Shown: piece by piece, positions 1-13,700 of the stretch
Layout: every line of letters begins with the position of its first letter
How positions within the stretch are numbered: the first letter of the stretch is position 1
Source of the DNA: Siphonodentalium dalli
Taxonomy: Eukaryota; Mollusca; Scaphopoda; Gadilida; Siphonodentaliidae
Direction: 5' to 3'
NCBI GenBank assembly: GCA_032622095.1
Contig: CP136065.1
Coordinates: 242,153,530-242,217,529 of the forward strand
Length of the DNA stretch: 64,000 bases
The notes under the pieces: model-generated
Databases searched by the model: none
What the model was told of the DNA's origin: nothing
The model's input: only the letters and a program-made list of their open reading frames with translations
Made by a program: the position numbers and the translations under genes

Positions 1-290
1 ACCCCACGTTGGCCCAAATTTTCAATAGTTAGAATGTTCATAACCGACACAACATCAATTGGACATTTATGGCCAGATATACGTTGAAATCGTGATAGTT
101 TCACGTTCCAACCAGTATTTAGTGTGAAATATCTTCTTATTTTGGCTGATTTTGGTCAAATATTGGCACTGAATGACCGTTATTCAGGTTGGAGATTTCC
201 AATATTTGGAACGCTTGAAGTATCATTTGGAAAATTCCAGTGGGTGTTATGGTTTGGGGGGGGGGGAGGGGGGGGGGGGGGGTGCAGATA
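1..290. repeat. Dispersed repeat ending in a poly-G tract
   Basis: Phrases such as GACACAACATCAATTGGACA and TTTCCAATATTTGG recur in altered form near 17580-17910 and 19220-19460, so this is a copy of an old dispersed family. It ends in a long G run (about 257-282) followed by TGCAG. ORFs across it are only poly-Gly or poly-Pro translations. Confidence 0.5.
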
Positions 291-313
291 TAATTTCCCG
301 AACTTGGGATTTA

Positions 314-824
314 GTAGATCATGCCATGAGTCTCTACTCTGGCTAACGCCCACAGAGTGCAACACAGTGCAAAACCTGGCAACTTTTTTGACAGGGAACT
401 TATAAAGTCGAAAAAATAACGGCGGAAATATATTTCTAAGTTAATACCTGTTCCTTAATAACGTACTTCACTGTGTGTGATGGACCTAACTCGAAATTTC
501 ACGATTCAAGTGACTTTTTTTGTGAACGATTTTGCTTTGCGTCGCTTACAGTTATGGAATTTCTCCTGGGTAATTTATTCAATGTTTATTGCGATATTGG
601 CTCACAAACGTCACAGAAAAGCATGCAAGTTCGAGTTGGGACCGTCACCTGCAGTGAAGTACATTATTAAGGAACAGGTAATAACTAAGAGGTATATTCC
701 CTGCATTATTTTTTCTACTTTATAAGGTTCCCTGTTAAAACTTCAAAATGTTCCCAGGTTTTGTACCGGTTGAATATGATCTCTACGCGCGTTAGCCATA
801 GTAGAGAGTCATGGCATGATCTAC
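314..824. mobile_element. Foldback element with about 160-bp inverted arms
   Basis: GTAGATCATGCCATGA at 314 returns as its reverse complement at the right end, and the match continues through AACCTGG, ACAGGGAAC, TTATAAAGT and ACCTGTTCCTTAATAA. The spacer (about 471-650) has no coding potential. This is a MITE-like foldback with no transposase. Confidence 0.75.
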
Positions 825-1468
825 CCCACCACATGGTGCAACAACGTTACGCGTGCGGCATTGTTGAATCGTGTGCGGTCGCATCAAGTAATCGGTTGGA
901 ACAAAGTGATCACTGTTACAATTACACAATAGGACCTTGACTAAAATGCATATTTTGTATGGGAGTCGGAAATCCACACCAAACTGCCATCAACAAAATT
1001 ATGAAAATTTATTGAATTTATTCATTTTTAATTATTAATAACATTCCAATAATGATATTTCGCATTTGAAACCCGTTGTTATAAACATATGTTATAATGG
1101 AATTACCGATTAATGTGCAAAAAGTCCAATAAGAAACCAAAATTTAATCAAAACTTGACGGTAAACATTGAAAAAGCATTGAAAAGTATTGTGAAAATCA
1201 TATTCAGAGTAAACGATTTGAACTTAATACGGTTAGCGATGTTTGTTGACAATTTATCACGACAACAGTTTTGTTTACATAACAATGGTTTCAACACACG
1301 AAATATCGTTTTTTGGAGAACTATGCAATAATGAATAGAAGAACGAAGTATATGTATTTCTCCATGTTCTTCCAAGTGGAGATGTTTTAACAGACTGTTA
1401 TATTTTTGCACATATACCCACGGTGAGTGCCTTGTGTTCCTTTACATGTGACTAGATTCGCTTTTCAG
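825..1468. other. Gene-free stretch upstream of the IPT exon
   Basis: AT-rich; the ORFs here (1113-1331 plus, 1148-1411 minus) overlap each other and show no recognisable domain. It is most likely intron of the Mesh-like gene, ending in a pyrimidine-rich tract and CAG at 1466-1468. Confidence 0.5.
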
Positions 1469-1729
1469 CATCAGTTCGGCCTCTGGTGGCTTATCCGGAG
1501 AATGCTGGCTCTTTTGGAGGTGCTGTTGTTGTGGTTCAAGGAGTCTGTCTAGAGCCCAGTGACGATATCCAGTGTGATTTTGGTGGAGTTACAAGTTCGG
1601 GTTCCTACTCAAGCCAAACCAAGGCGTTTTGCTTTGTGCCCAGGCTTTCTACGGCTGGAATAATTGATCTAACTGTGTCTGTGAAACGTAATAGACGAAC
1701 GCACACCACAGCCACCAAATTCACGATAA
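1469..1729 (+). CDS. mesh/SUSD2-like: Exon: IPT/TIG (E-set) domain
   Basis: This 261-nt exon follows CTTTTCAG and ends A|GTGAGTATG, phase 1 at both ends. It encodes about 87 residues typical of an IPT/TIG fold: PENAGSFGGAVVVVQG (the G-rich start of the sheet), DIQCDFGG, a second Cys in AFCFVPRL and the closing strand TATKFTI. The Cys pair is usual in the family. The same 3' junction is copied many times in the next intron (see array at 2658-4545). The IPT domain favours Mesh over vertebrate SUSD2 as the closest match. Confidence 0.85.
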
Positions 1730-4700
1730 GTGAGTATGTTAACCCTTTACCCAACAAACCGGCCAAAACCGGCCAAATAAAGCTTCAACAGCCTAAAATA
1801 TCTTCGGTCTGTCTCAATAGAACCATACACATATGGATATCATTGGAACCGGCTCCTTGGCCACATTGTGATAGTTACAGTTATACGCTGTGCCAATGCA
1901 TTCTCTTATATATGCGAGTCGACCATAGGTCGCCTCGCATACATAAGAGAATGCATTGGCCTAAAAAAAACCTTTTTTTAACACTTTTTACCATTTTTTC
2001 TTACACTCTTTAACAATTTTTTAATTTTTAATGTGTTAAGCCAATGCATTCTCTTATATATGCGAGGCGACCTATGGTCGACTCGCATATATAAGAGAAT
2101 GCATTGGCACAGGGCCCTTCTGTTGGGTAAAGGGTTAACTATGGAATCCTATTACGGCCACTTGCTAATGGCGCTTTCGGCGCTTTCGGCGCGATGCGCC
2201 GAAAGCGCCGAAAGCGACAAAAAGTGCGCCATTAGTAACGCGCCGAAAGCGCCGAAAGCGCCGAAAGCGACAAAAAGTGCGCCGTAACGGCGCACTATTT
2301 GTCGCTTTCGGCGCTTTCGGCGCTTTCGGCGCGCGCCGAAACAACGCTAATGGCGCACTTTTTGTCGCTTTCGGCGCGCGCGCCGAAAGCGCCGAAAGCG
2401 ACAAAAAGTGCGCCGATCGGCGCACATTTTGTCGCTTTCGGCGCTTTCGGCGCGCGCCGAAACAACGCTAATGGCGCACTTTTTGTCGCTTTCGGCGCGC
2501 GCGCCGAAAGCGCCGAAAGCGCCGAAAGCGACAAAAAGTGCGCCGATCGGCGCACATTTTGTCGCTTTCGGCGCTTTCGGCGCGATGCGCCGAAAGCGAC
2601 AAAAAGTGCGCCGAAAGCGCCATTAGCAAGTGGCCGTAATAGGATTCCATAGTTAACCCACAGAATGGACGAACACAGACCACGATAACAAAATTCACGA
2701 TAATTGAGTATGTTAACTGATACGTAATAGACGAATGCACTCCACTACCACTAAATTCACTATAAGTGAGTATGTTGACTGATCACCGTGATACGTAGTC
2801 CAAGTCTTCTCGTACTAAAACCAGCTAAGATACTGGGATGGAGATGCTGGTATTTAGTCCGAGATCGCCGCCATAGGCTTCTTATAACACGAGTTACGCC
2901 CAGGGTTTGTTGCGGGAATTCGTGGTGTATTTTACTCAATTTACCTCTCAAATCAATACATGATGCTATCAGAAAGAGTGACATATTATGGTCATAATGG
3001 TGTATAATAATCTAACTTTCATGTTAAATTACACATAGAATATTCCGGTTGATTGCCATTAACGTCGCTTTTTTGATATGTTTGTTTACGTTTTAACTGA
3101 AAGCCGAGTGTTCCGAAGAACTACGGCATTGTCCGGAGTTTGTTTTGGCGGAGACGAATTTCGATACAAGCAAGATGGCAGCCGCCATATTTATTCTAAT
3201 GCTCGTTGTGTTTACACTGTTTTAAACTGTGAGAGGGTTGTAATTCTCGTAATTTATTTAATGTATTACATTTATATCTTCAATATTTACTTAATCTATT
3301 TATTTATTTATTTATTGACACACATAATTACAATTACAATGGAGAATTCATCGCCATGTGCGTGGTTAGTCGAAAATCTACGGAATATTTTCACAGGAAA
3401 ATGCCGAACTCAGTTCGCGAGGTCAACTGAGTTCGCATACTTTTAAAAATATGTCAACAATGCGGTAAATGTCACTTTTCACATTAAATTACCGCTTTCA
3501 ATTCACAACTGATGTGGGTTTCAGATCAAATAATTGTGGTTTTATTTGAGCGAGTCACTAACGCTTAACTCGTGTTATAAGAAGCCTATGGCGGCGATCT
3601 CAGACTAAATACCAGCATCTCCATCCCAATATCTTAGCTGGTTTTAGTACGAGAAGACTTGGACTATGTTATACGTAATGGACGAACGCACACATCGACA
3701 ATTAAATTCACGGTAAAAGAGTAGTTAACCCATATAATGGACGAGCGCACACCACGATAACTAAACTCACGATAATTGAGTATGTTAACTGATCACTGTG
3801 ACACGCAATGGACGAACACACACTACGATAACTAAACTTACGATAGGTGAGTATCTTTACCCACATAATGGACGAACTCACACCACGATAACTAAACTTA
3901 CGATAGGTGAGTATCTTAACCCACGTAATAAACGAACGCACACCACGGACACATAATGGACGAGCGTACGTCACGTTAACTAAATTCACGATAATTTAGT
4001 ATGTTAACCCAGATAATTGACGAACGCACACCACGATAACTAAATTCACGATATAGGTGAGATGTTAAACCACGTAATGGACGAACGCACACAACGGACA
4101 CTAAATTCACAAAAGGTGAGTATGTTAACCCACATAATGGACGAGCGTACGTCACGTTAACTAAATTCACGATAATTTAGTATGTTAACCCAGATAATTG
4201 ACGAACGCACACCACGATAACTAAATTCACGATATAGGTGAGATGTTAACCCACGTAATGGACGAACGCACACCACGATAACTAAAGTCACGACAGGTGA
4301 GTATGTTAACCCACATAATGGACGAACGCACGTCACGTTAACTAAATTCACGATAATTGAGTATGTTAACCCAGATAATGGACGAACGCACACCACGATA
4401 ACTAAATTCACGATAGGTGAGATGTTAACCCAGATAATGGACGAACGTACACCACGGACACGAAAATCATTATAATTGAGTTTGTTAACTGATCACTGTG
4501 ACAGATAATCGACGAACGCAAACCACGATAACCAAATTATGTGCTATACTAAATGGATTTTCCCAGTCATATCAAACATGTACATCGGAATGGTCTATTA
4601 TTGATTTGGAGGGATGTTAATGTGATACAAACAGATCACAGATAAATACAAGTACCGAAGGAGTCCTTTTTTATAGAGGTAAATATGTAAATAATAATTT

Positions 4701-7700
4701 CAACAAACGACCTATTGTTGAAACTATTATCTGAACATTTCCCATGTGATAACTACTCATCAATGATGCTTTAGTATAGAAAGGGTTAACCTTATTATCT
4801 GAACATTTCCTATGGGATCACTGCTTATCAATGATGCTTTAGGATAGAAAGGGTTAAACTTATTATCTGAACATTTCCTATGTGATAACTACTCATCGAT
4901 GATGCTTTAGTATAGAAAGGGTTAACCATATTATCTGAACATTTCCTATGGGATAACTACTAATCAATGATGCTTTAGTACAGAAAGGGTTAAACTTATT
5001 ATCAGAATATTTCCTATGGAATCACTGCACATCAATGATGCTTTAGTATAGAAAGGGTTAAACTTATTATCTGAACATTTCCTATGGGATAACTACTCAT
5101 CAATGATGCTTTAGTATAGAAAGGGTTAAACTTATTATCAGAACATTTCCTATGGGATAACTACTCAGTAATGGTGCTTTAGTATAGAAAGGGTTAAACA
5201 TATTATCCGAACATTTCCAATGGGCAACTACTCAGCAATGATGCTTTAGTATAGAAAGGGTTAAACTTATCATCTAAACATTTCGTATGGGATAACTACT
5301 CGTCAATGATATTTTTTAGTATATAAAGGGTTATTCTTATTATTTGAACATTTCCTATGGGATAACTACTCATCAATGATGCTTTAGTATAGAAAGGGTT
5401 AAACTTATTATCAGAACATTTCCTATGGGATCATTACTCATCAATGGTTCTTTAGTACAACTGAAGGGGTCATTGTCGCCACATTTTTGGCGTGTTGGGT
5501 TCCCATCTTTGCGAAAAGGTATTTTGGGTACTCAGCTTGTCACTGACTGTGACTGTAAAGGTCGAACAGTTGGTGTTCATACGTTTAGTATGGCACGGGT
5601 TAGCAACTTGCAACTGATGAAGATCTTATTGACTTTTCTCTTTTCCTTCTTTGATGATCTCATTTATAAATTATAAATTTTAACTTTTGGTTTTATTAAA
5701 GGCACGTGAGGCCTTAGTTGTCGAAAATATTCATATTTGTTCTAATCACCGTAAACAGAAAAAACATTAAAACGCATACAGTTTCGTTCATATATACCAT
5801 GACCATCACGTAAACAGCATGCTATCATAAAGACCTACTATATTTTACCTAAGCAAGAGCCTGATAGCTGTTACAGAAGACAGCACAATGCTACTGGCTA
5901 ATCACACATAAATGGCATAAACGCTCTTTATTAGTTCCATATCAGGAATTCACCAACAAAGAACGCTCTTTATTTTTACCATCATAATATAAACAAACAC
6001 CAGAAAAGTAACTTTTTATGCTTTTGTTTACATAACAATGGTCAAACATTTGACAATAACATACTGTTTATGCGATATTTCTTATTTGTATACGGACAAA
6101 GTCTGTCTACATTTTGATGTTCTTTCTGTTTGTGGCGGTTTTTGACGGGTGGAAATATTTTCACAGGATACCCACCGCCAAGGCCAACCGTACCTTTAAT
6201 GGAGATATTTTTTTTTTTTTTTTTAATATTTTTATTGGGATCATAAATTATCATCATCTTCAACAATCACTTATACAGAAATGTATACATAAATCAGACA
6301 TAATTATACATCAATAGTTATGATATGTAATCAAATTGTTCCAATCGTTATATAAGCTTAGATTCATATAGTATATCTTCTGTAGTATATGTTAGATAGC
6401 ATAGTAAATAATCGGTCGGCCCGAGGCCGCATTTTTTTGTGTAGAACTACATTGTAAGTAAAAAGAGAGTAATAGTTACAGTATTTCAATATTAAAACAG
6501 TCTGTTCACTTCTTCCCATCTTTCTCTAAAATTAATTTCTTTTTTTGATTTGAACTTTGGCGGAGTGAAAGTTTCAATTGTTTTGTAATATTTTATATAT
6601 TGGACAAGCCCTTGGATACTTGGTGCATTGGCCTTTAATTTGCAATAATATGGATAACGCTTATATAATAAAATGCATATATCAATAATGTTTGAGTCAG
6701 TGGTGTTATTTCGCAAACCAAGAATGATGAAATCAGGAATAATTTCAAAAGTGATATTACATTTACTTTGCAGGAGGTCTTGGAACTGAAGGAGTAAGGT
6801 CTTTGAGACTGTGCACTCACGAAAGAAATGTAAATTTGTTTCTTTTGCAGTTTCACAGAAGCCACACAATTCAGTTTCTGATAAGTTACATTTATATAGT
6901 TTGGAGTTTGTGTAAATGATATCATGTGAAATTTTATATTGAAATGTTTGTAAACCAGTATCATCTGTAATTTGATATGGATTTGAGTAAATTATTTCCC
7001 AATCTGTATTGCTAATATGTTTTTTAAGACGTTCATCCCATTTCTTCTGTGTCAGTTCTGGCTTTATAGCGTTATTTTCTAAAAACTTTGGGTAGAATGT
7101 TTTACATACTTTTATTGCAGATTGCACAGTCTCAATATGTTGCATATTAATAGAGTCCAATTTTGTATTTGACCTCAAAATAGTTTTCCATTCAGATGGT
7201 ATAGCATTCAAAAGACCATGGTATGTAGTGAATGGGGTTTGAATACCATACATAGAGCAAAATGAGAAATAATCTAGAAAACCATTCCCGGTTTCATTCA
7301 TTAAATCATTAATGAAATATATTCCATGGCTAATCCAATTTTTATCAAAAAATTTCTTACGATTAACAGTAATATGTTTATTTAAATGTATTGGATGTGA
7401 CATGATGTCGACCGGGGCTGTGGTGGATTTTTTTTCTACTAAAGACCATGCATGTAGTACACTTTTCCAGAAATTGTTCATGTCTGAACTAACAATATCG
7501 AGTCCTTCTTTGTTCAAAGACCAAATTTTGTTTCCTCCATATATTTCTAAATCATCTATAAATATGGTTTTCCATCCAGTTATTAGTAAAGGGTCTAATG
7601 TTTTTTTAACCCATGATAATTTCAAAGCTTTATCAAATGAGTCAATATGTGGGAAATTTAACCCACCTAAATTTGTTTTATTAATTACAACATTTCTTTT

Positions 7701-10700
7701 AATCTTATCAATTTTTCCGGACCAAAGGAAATTGTAAAATTCGTTTTGAATCATGTCTTTTATTTCTTGAGATGGTGATGGGAGAACCGATAGACAATGT
7801 GTCAGAATAGGGAGTGCTAAAGTCTTTATGATAGTTGTTTTTCCAATGAGACTAAGTTGTCTAAATGACCAATCATTTAATAAGTTCTTTATTTTTGTTA
7901 TTTTGTCAATATAATTTTTCTTGATATAATCCTCGTTGAAAAGATTAAGTTCTATACCTAAGATCTTTACGGAACTATCATGGTTCCACAATATTTGTTC
8001 GTCAGTGTTTAGTTCCTCACCACAGCCCCGCTTCGATCCAATCCATAAAACCTGGGTTTTATCAAAGTTCACTTTCAGTCCTGATATTTTTGCAAATAAA
8101 TTAATTAAGTTTAGTGCTGTATTTAATGATTGTGTGTCATCCCGGAGAAAGAGGCTCAGGTCATCTGCATATTGAGTTAAAACATATTCCGAGTCATGGA
8201 TTTTAATTCCGTTGATATTTGGGTTAAATTTTAGTGCCGAGCTGAGGATCTCGACAGCTATGATAAATAAATAGGGAGATAGAGGGTCACCTTGGCGCAC
8301 CCCCTCTCAATATCTATTCTTTCTGATAAATGCCCGTTATTTATTATATAACTGTAGATATCATTGTAAAAAGTCTTAATCCAATTGATTATATCTGGGC
8401 CAAATTTGAAAAATACTAAACATTTTTCCAAAGCTCCATTCTACGGAGTCGAAGGCTTTTTCAAAGTCGAGCAGTGTGAGGATACCTGGTATATTATCTT
8501 CTTCACATTTGTGTATTAGATCAAATACTAATCTAGTTGATTCTCCAATGTATCGACCTGACAAGAATCCCAGCTGAGTATCAGAAATTAAGTTTGGCAA
8601 ATGTTTCTTTAATCGGTTTGCTATGACTGCCGATCCAATTTTAGCATCAACATTCAGTAATGAGATTGGTCTCCAATTCTTGATATAGTTTCTAGGTCTA
8701 TTCTGTTTTGGTATGCAAGTTATAATTCCACATCGTTGAGTTGTTGATAGTTTTTTTGATTTAAATCCATAATTGAGTGAATTAATTACAAATTTTCCAA
8801 GATCGTTCCAAAAAAACTTATAAAATTCAACTGTGTATCCATCTGAACCGGGCGACTTGTCATTTTTCATTTTTCTCAAGACTTTGCTACATTCATGGTT
8901 CAGTAGGCAACCTTCCATAGTTTCTGACTCTTCCACTTCCAAAAAGTTAAAGAATGGGTTATTTACATCCCAAAAAATGTCATCTACCACTTCGTCATTG
9001 GACAATTTTGAGCTATATAATTCTTTGTAAAAGTTATGTTGTTCACATAAAATTTCTGGGAAATCATTTGTTTCTGTTCCATCGCTTTTTATTAGACTGG
9101 GAATAGATTTTTCAATATAACTTCTTTTTTCCAGATTACAAAAGTATTTTGTCGATTTTTCTCCTTCAATTTTCCATCGAGCTTTTGTGCGAGTGATAAT
9201 TCCCTGTATTTTTTTATCTCTTATTGTCCTTAGATCTGTTTTGGCACTTTCTAGTTCATTTATTATAGTTGTATCACCTGCATCTAGCTTTTCATATAAT
9301 TGAACTAGTTTTAGTTCCAGTATCTTTTCAATATTATCTCTATTTTTTTTCAATTTGGATGAGTAAGCTATTGTCTCTCCTCTAATCATGATTTTTAAGG
9401 TTTCCCAAAGTAATTGATCATTAATATTGAAAGAGTCAGAGTCTATGGATGTTGTTTCTGCCTGATTGTTGATGCTATATTGGTCGACAGTTTCAGATAT
9501 TGTTTTTTTTATTAGGTCAATATATTCTCGGTCTCTTAGTAAGCTATTATTAAACTTCCATGTTCCCCTTCCCCTGGCATGACACACAAACTGTAAATTT
9601 AAGCTTATCGGACTATGGTCCGACTTATAGCTAGGCAAAATGTCTGATTTTTTAATAAAAAGTTGAAGATCTGATGAAGCTAAGAAGTAATCAAGTCTAG
9701 CCATTTTTTTCTCAGGACCCCTCCAAGTGTAGCGCCGAGCATCCGGGTTATGTAGCCTCCATACATCATGTAGGTCTATTTTATTTTTCCAAAGTTGAAT
9801 TTTTTGGTATGATTTTGTGTTATTTTCTTGCTTGTAATTTATCGTGTCATTTGCATAATTTTGAGGTACATTCCAGTCCCCAGCAATTAAAATTGAAGTA
9901 TTTTCCATTTCTTCTAGTTTCGTAAAAAAAACCTTCAAAGAAGGATGGCTCATCTTTATTTGGTCCATAAATAGCACAAAGGCTGAGTCTTTGATTTTGT
10001 ATCTCGATGTCTAAAATAATAAAATTTCCATTTGGATCTATTATTTTGTCATGAATTTTATATTGAATTGTGTTTCGGAAGAGTATAGCTACACCTCTTT
10101 TTGAACTAGAATATGAAGAAAAAATTGCATCATAACCCCACTCGGCTCTCCACTTGGACTCGGTTTCCTTACTACAATGGGTATCTACCAATAAAGTTAT
10201 GTCGAAATTTGTCCTACATCTATCAAAAATATCCCTCCGTTTTATTTGATCGGAAGACAGTCCTCGACAGTTTTGTGCAACAATTTTGATATTAGCCATT
10301 TACATAAGAAGTAATATTTTGATTGGAATAAGGACATATATATGATAATATTTTAAACATCGCGATGAATGATAAATTTACGATAATTTTTATTTTTGTA
10401 ACAATAACAAATGACATTCAGAGTGTGTAACAGCAATTGTCAGTATGGAAAACTAAAATTGTAAAACTTTAATTTTGTGTTGAGAAGATTTAGCTCCCAT
10501 TGTTAATTTTTGCATGTTTCTCCGTATATTTATTTGAAAGTAGGAAAAGTATAAAGGAAAACAAAACATTATATATATAGTTCCATGTATAACACAGTTA
10601 CTCGAGGAAATTGTAAACAAAAATAATATATGCATGTCAACGCTTGAACATGAATGTCCTCATTGAGTATTAGTCTTTTGTGAGAATAAACATTTATAAG

Positions 10701-13700
10701 ACAAAACATTTATAAGACTAGTGGGAATTTTATTGTTTGTTTACACAAAGATCATTTTCTTGCGTTGGGCGCGGTCTTTGGTGCAAGTTTTAAGAATGGT
10801 TCCTTTCTGAGGTACATCAGCCTTGTCTTTTTCTTTTCCTCTGCTGGGAGTTCAGCTCTTGTTTTGAGAAGCTGACCACGGAGTCGAGACAATGTCGGCG
10901 GAAGATCAATCGAGACACTGTAGTTGGTGTTTCTAAGTTTTTTCGCGCACTGCAATACAAAGTCGCGGTCTTGTAAAGAAGTAAAACGCACGATCACATC
11001 TGGCTTGTCGTCCTCGCCGGTCGGCAAACGATGACACGCAGCAAAATACATGTCGGAGGTCCTGTTTTGTGAGATGCCTAAGTCAGACGTGAAGGAGGCA
11101 ATCACCTTTTGAGCTGTTACTTGGGTAGATTCGGTTCTGGCGCCAGGTATGCCGCGGAGTAGCAGATTCCATTTTCTTCCCCATAAGTCTAGCTTGGTAT
11201 GGGCAAGTTCTAAATCAGAAATTCGCTTGACAAGGTCACTTACACTTTGTTCCGAAAGTAAACAACCATCGATTTTTTCGGTTAATTCTTCGTGGGTGTA
11301 ACTCATTCCAGTTGCAAGTTCGTCTAGCTTGTCCCCCTGTGCAGCAACATCTTCTTTTATACCTGGGATCGTTTCATCTATCAACGTTTTGAGACAGTTG
11401 GAGGTGTCTATAGTTTTTTGTTCGATTTGTTCTACCTTCGACGCAAGGGATTTCACTTCGTTCTCCACGTCACCTATTTTCGACGTAAGTGTTGTTTGCA
11501 ATTGAGAGAAACATTTGCTAATATCATCAAAATTTTTGCAAGTAAAAACCTTGTCTGCTTTCTCCTTCGCATCTTTTTCGTTTTTGGATCGTGTTTCAAG
11601 TCCCATTGTTGTAGTTTGATCGTTTTTTGGAGAAAAATAGTTTCGAATTTGTGGAGCTAAAAATTCACGTGTTTTCGAAATCGCTCACATACCGGAAGTA
11701 TGGAGATATTTTGATGCGTACGTTCAAAATTATTTTTCCAAATTTAGTAAAACCGCTCCGGACCACTGCTCACCGGCCTAAATTTATGACAAGTAAACGA
11801 GGAATCAGGTATCTGCACAAAATTGGGTCACTGTTCCATTATTTTCCCCCCTATTTCCATATGCTTTGCAGATTCCCTCTTCTTTCTCTTGTCATCCATA
11901 CACTTGGTACCAACTTCACTTTGTGATTAAATGTATATGACTAATTGGTTTCAGGCCATTTTTCTTTCAGCTTATCCTAATTTGACATATCAAAAAGCCT
12001 TCGGGCCGTCAGCCAGCATTTCATTTTGACTTTTTACTGTCATCCCGGGATGCTAGGTGTGATTTTCTCTAACCCTACATGATGTGTTACCTGGTCAGAC
12101 ACCCACTTACCACTTATTGGTTACCCATAAACAAAGTTATTTTGGGTACCCAACTTGTGACTGACTGTGTTTTCAGCACATACCGAAATCTTGCATCGGC
12201 CGATCACATGGCGCATGGATAGTCATCATCATACCTGATATTCCTGTCCCAAACATGCTCTTTTTATCGGCGATATAACGTTAATAAAGGTGATCATTTC
12301 TATAACATAAACCCACAAAGGTCAAGCTGGGTACCCAAAAACACCCTTTCCCAAACCTGAGTAACCAGCACACCAACATTTGGTGATACTGACCCCTTCA
12401 GAAATACGCTGTCAATGTTTACTATATTTTGTAAATGACACCGTGTACATAAGTTTTATGGTATTATAAACCCCCTGACGAGTGTAAATTTTCTTAATTC
12501 AGATTTATTTTGGGGGAGGTCGTGACCAAACCATTGGCAGCAGTCTTAATCAAAATTGGAATGTTTAATATTCAAAAATTTAACTTGTGTTTCACATTAC
12601 TCCTACTGTGCTACGTACACGGGAGTATACGATAAATTCAGTTCTGTAAATGGTGTTTTTCCATAGAACATAGAAAACGAGATCTAAACTTATTTTTTAA
12701 ACTTCATAAATAACCAATACAATTATCCAACCAGATTTCAATATCAGTGTGCATGTTTGTCATCCGTCTGCTTAATAAACAAAACTCGTATCACCCGAAA
12801 TCAATACACATGTCACACCAAAAACAAACAGAAAATATCTCTGCACATAATATTGGTATTTACTCATACCTTGGCATGATAATTATTCATGTTAAATTTT
12901 ATAAAAGAAACCCTTTCACGTGTATATGTCTCGATGAGAAACGCGATTTTATGGTATTATAGGACATTTTAGAAGTTACAATGAGTGAGGCTTGTAATAC
13001 GATATAACAGTTCCGATTATTTCTGCAGCTTGGATTAGTTTTTGGCGCACCGGATGAGGAGGAAATTAACATTGACATTTTTTACTGGAAAATAGCAGCC
13101 CCATTAGGTGGACTAGTGTTTACAATGAAAAACTGAAAACATACGAAAATATTTATGTATAGTCCAAAAAAAACAAAATCAAAAAAAAATAATGTTTCGA
13201 CCATGTGCCAAAATTTTGCCTAAGTTTCACATTGAAGGGTATTCACAAATATAAATAACGCAATTAATATGCAAGCTCCATCTAGTGTTCTGCGTGCTAT
13301 AGAGTCGTTGTTAACATGAAATTGACATGTAATTAAAGTCTTTTATCCACCACCTTTGTCGTATATATAATAGTACTATATAGATAGACGCTGCAAAATA
13401 AACAACAGCATTATTTTAGCAAGCAAGAATGGCTATTTCAACTGTCATAATAAAGGTACGTGCTCGGAACTACACCTGAAAATATTGCAATAGATTTAAT
13501 TGGTTCGAAGAAATTACCCATTAATTTCTTATTTAAAAAAAAAATAATAAATAGATTTTATCGACTTTTAAACAAGAGTTGGCGATGGATAAAACATACC
13601 CATATGTTTGAATTTAATTCCGTTACTTATTGCTTGTTTGAGTTTCAAAAAGTGGTCCAAAAATGTAAGTGGCCACCTGGGCAAAACAGATTGGGCCGAA

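Larger units (their letters stand above)
6199..11712 (-). mobile_element. Full-length L1/Tx1-like LINE
   Basis: Non-LTR retrotransposon on the minus strand in intron 1. ATGGAGATATTTT occurs at 6199-6211 and again at 11700-11712, a 13-bp target-site duplication. Just inside the left copy is a T run (to about 6224), the complement of a poly-A tail, as expected from target-primed reverse transcription. ORF1 (11606-10752) precedes ORF2 (10299-6492) on the minus strand. The intact duplication and largely open ORFs suggest a fairly recent insertion. It occupies most of the first half of the gene's first visible intron, antisense to the gene. Confidence 0.92.

Noticed and set aside
2165-2740. Six overlapping ORFs on both strands rich in Ala/Pro/Lys or Ser/Leu/Ala
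   Set aside because: All are translations of one short palindromic repeat and open on both strands for that reason.
3708-4411. Minus-strand ORFs reading RPLxGLTYS and VNLV repeats
   Set aside because: Reverse-strand readings of the donor-derived array.
7312-7737. 141-codon plus-strand ORF
   Set aside because: Antisense to LINE ORF2.
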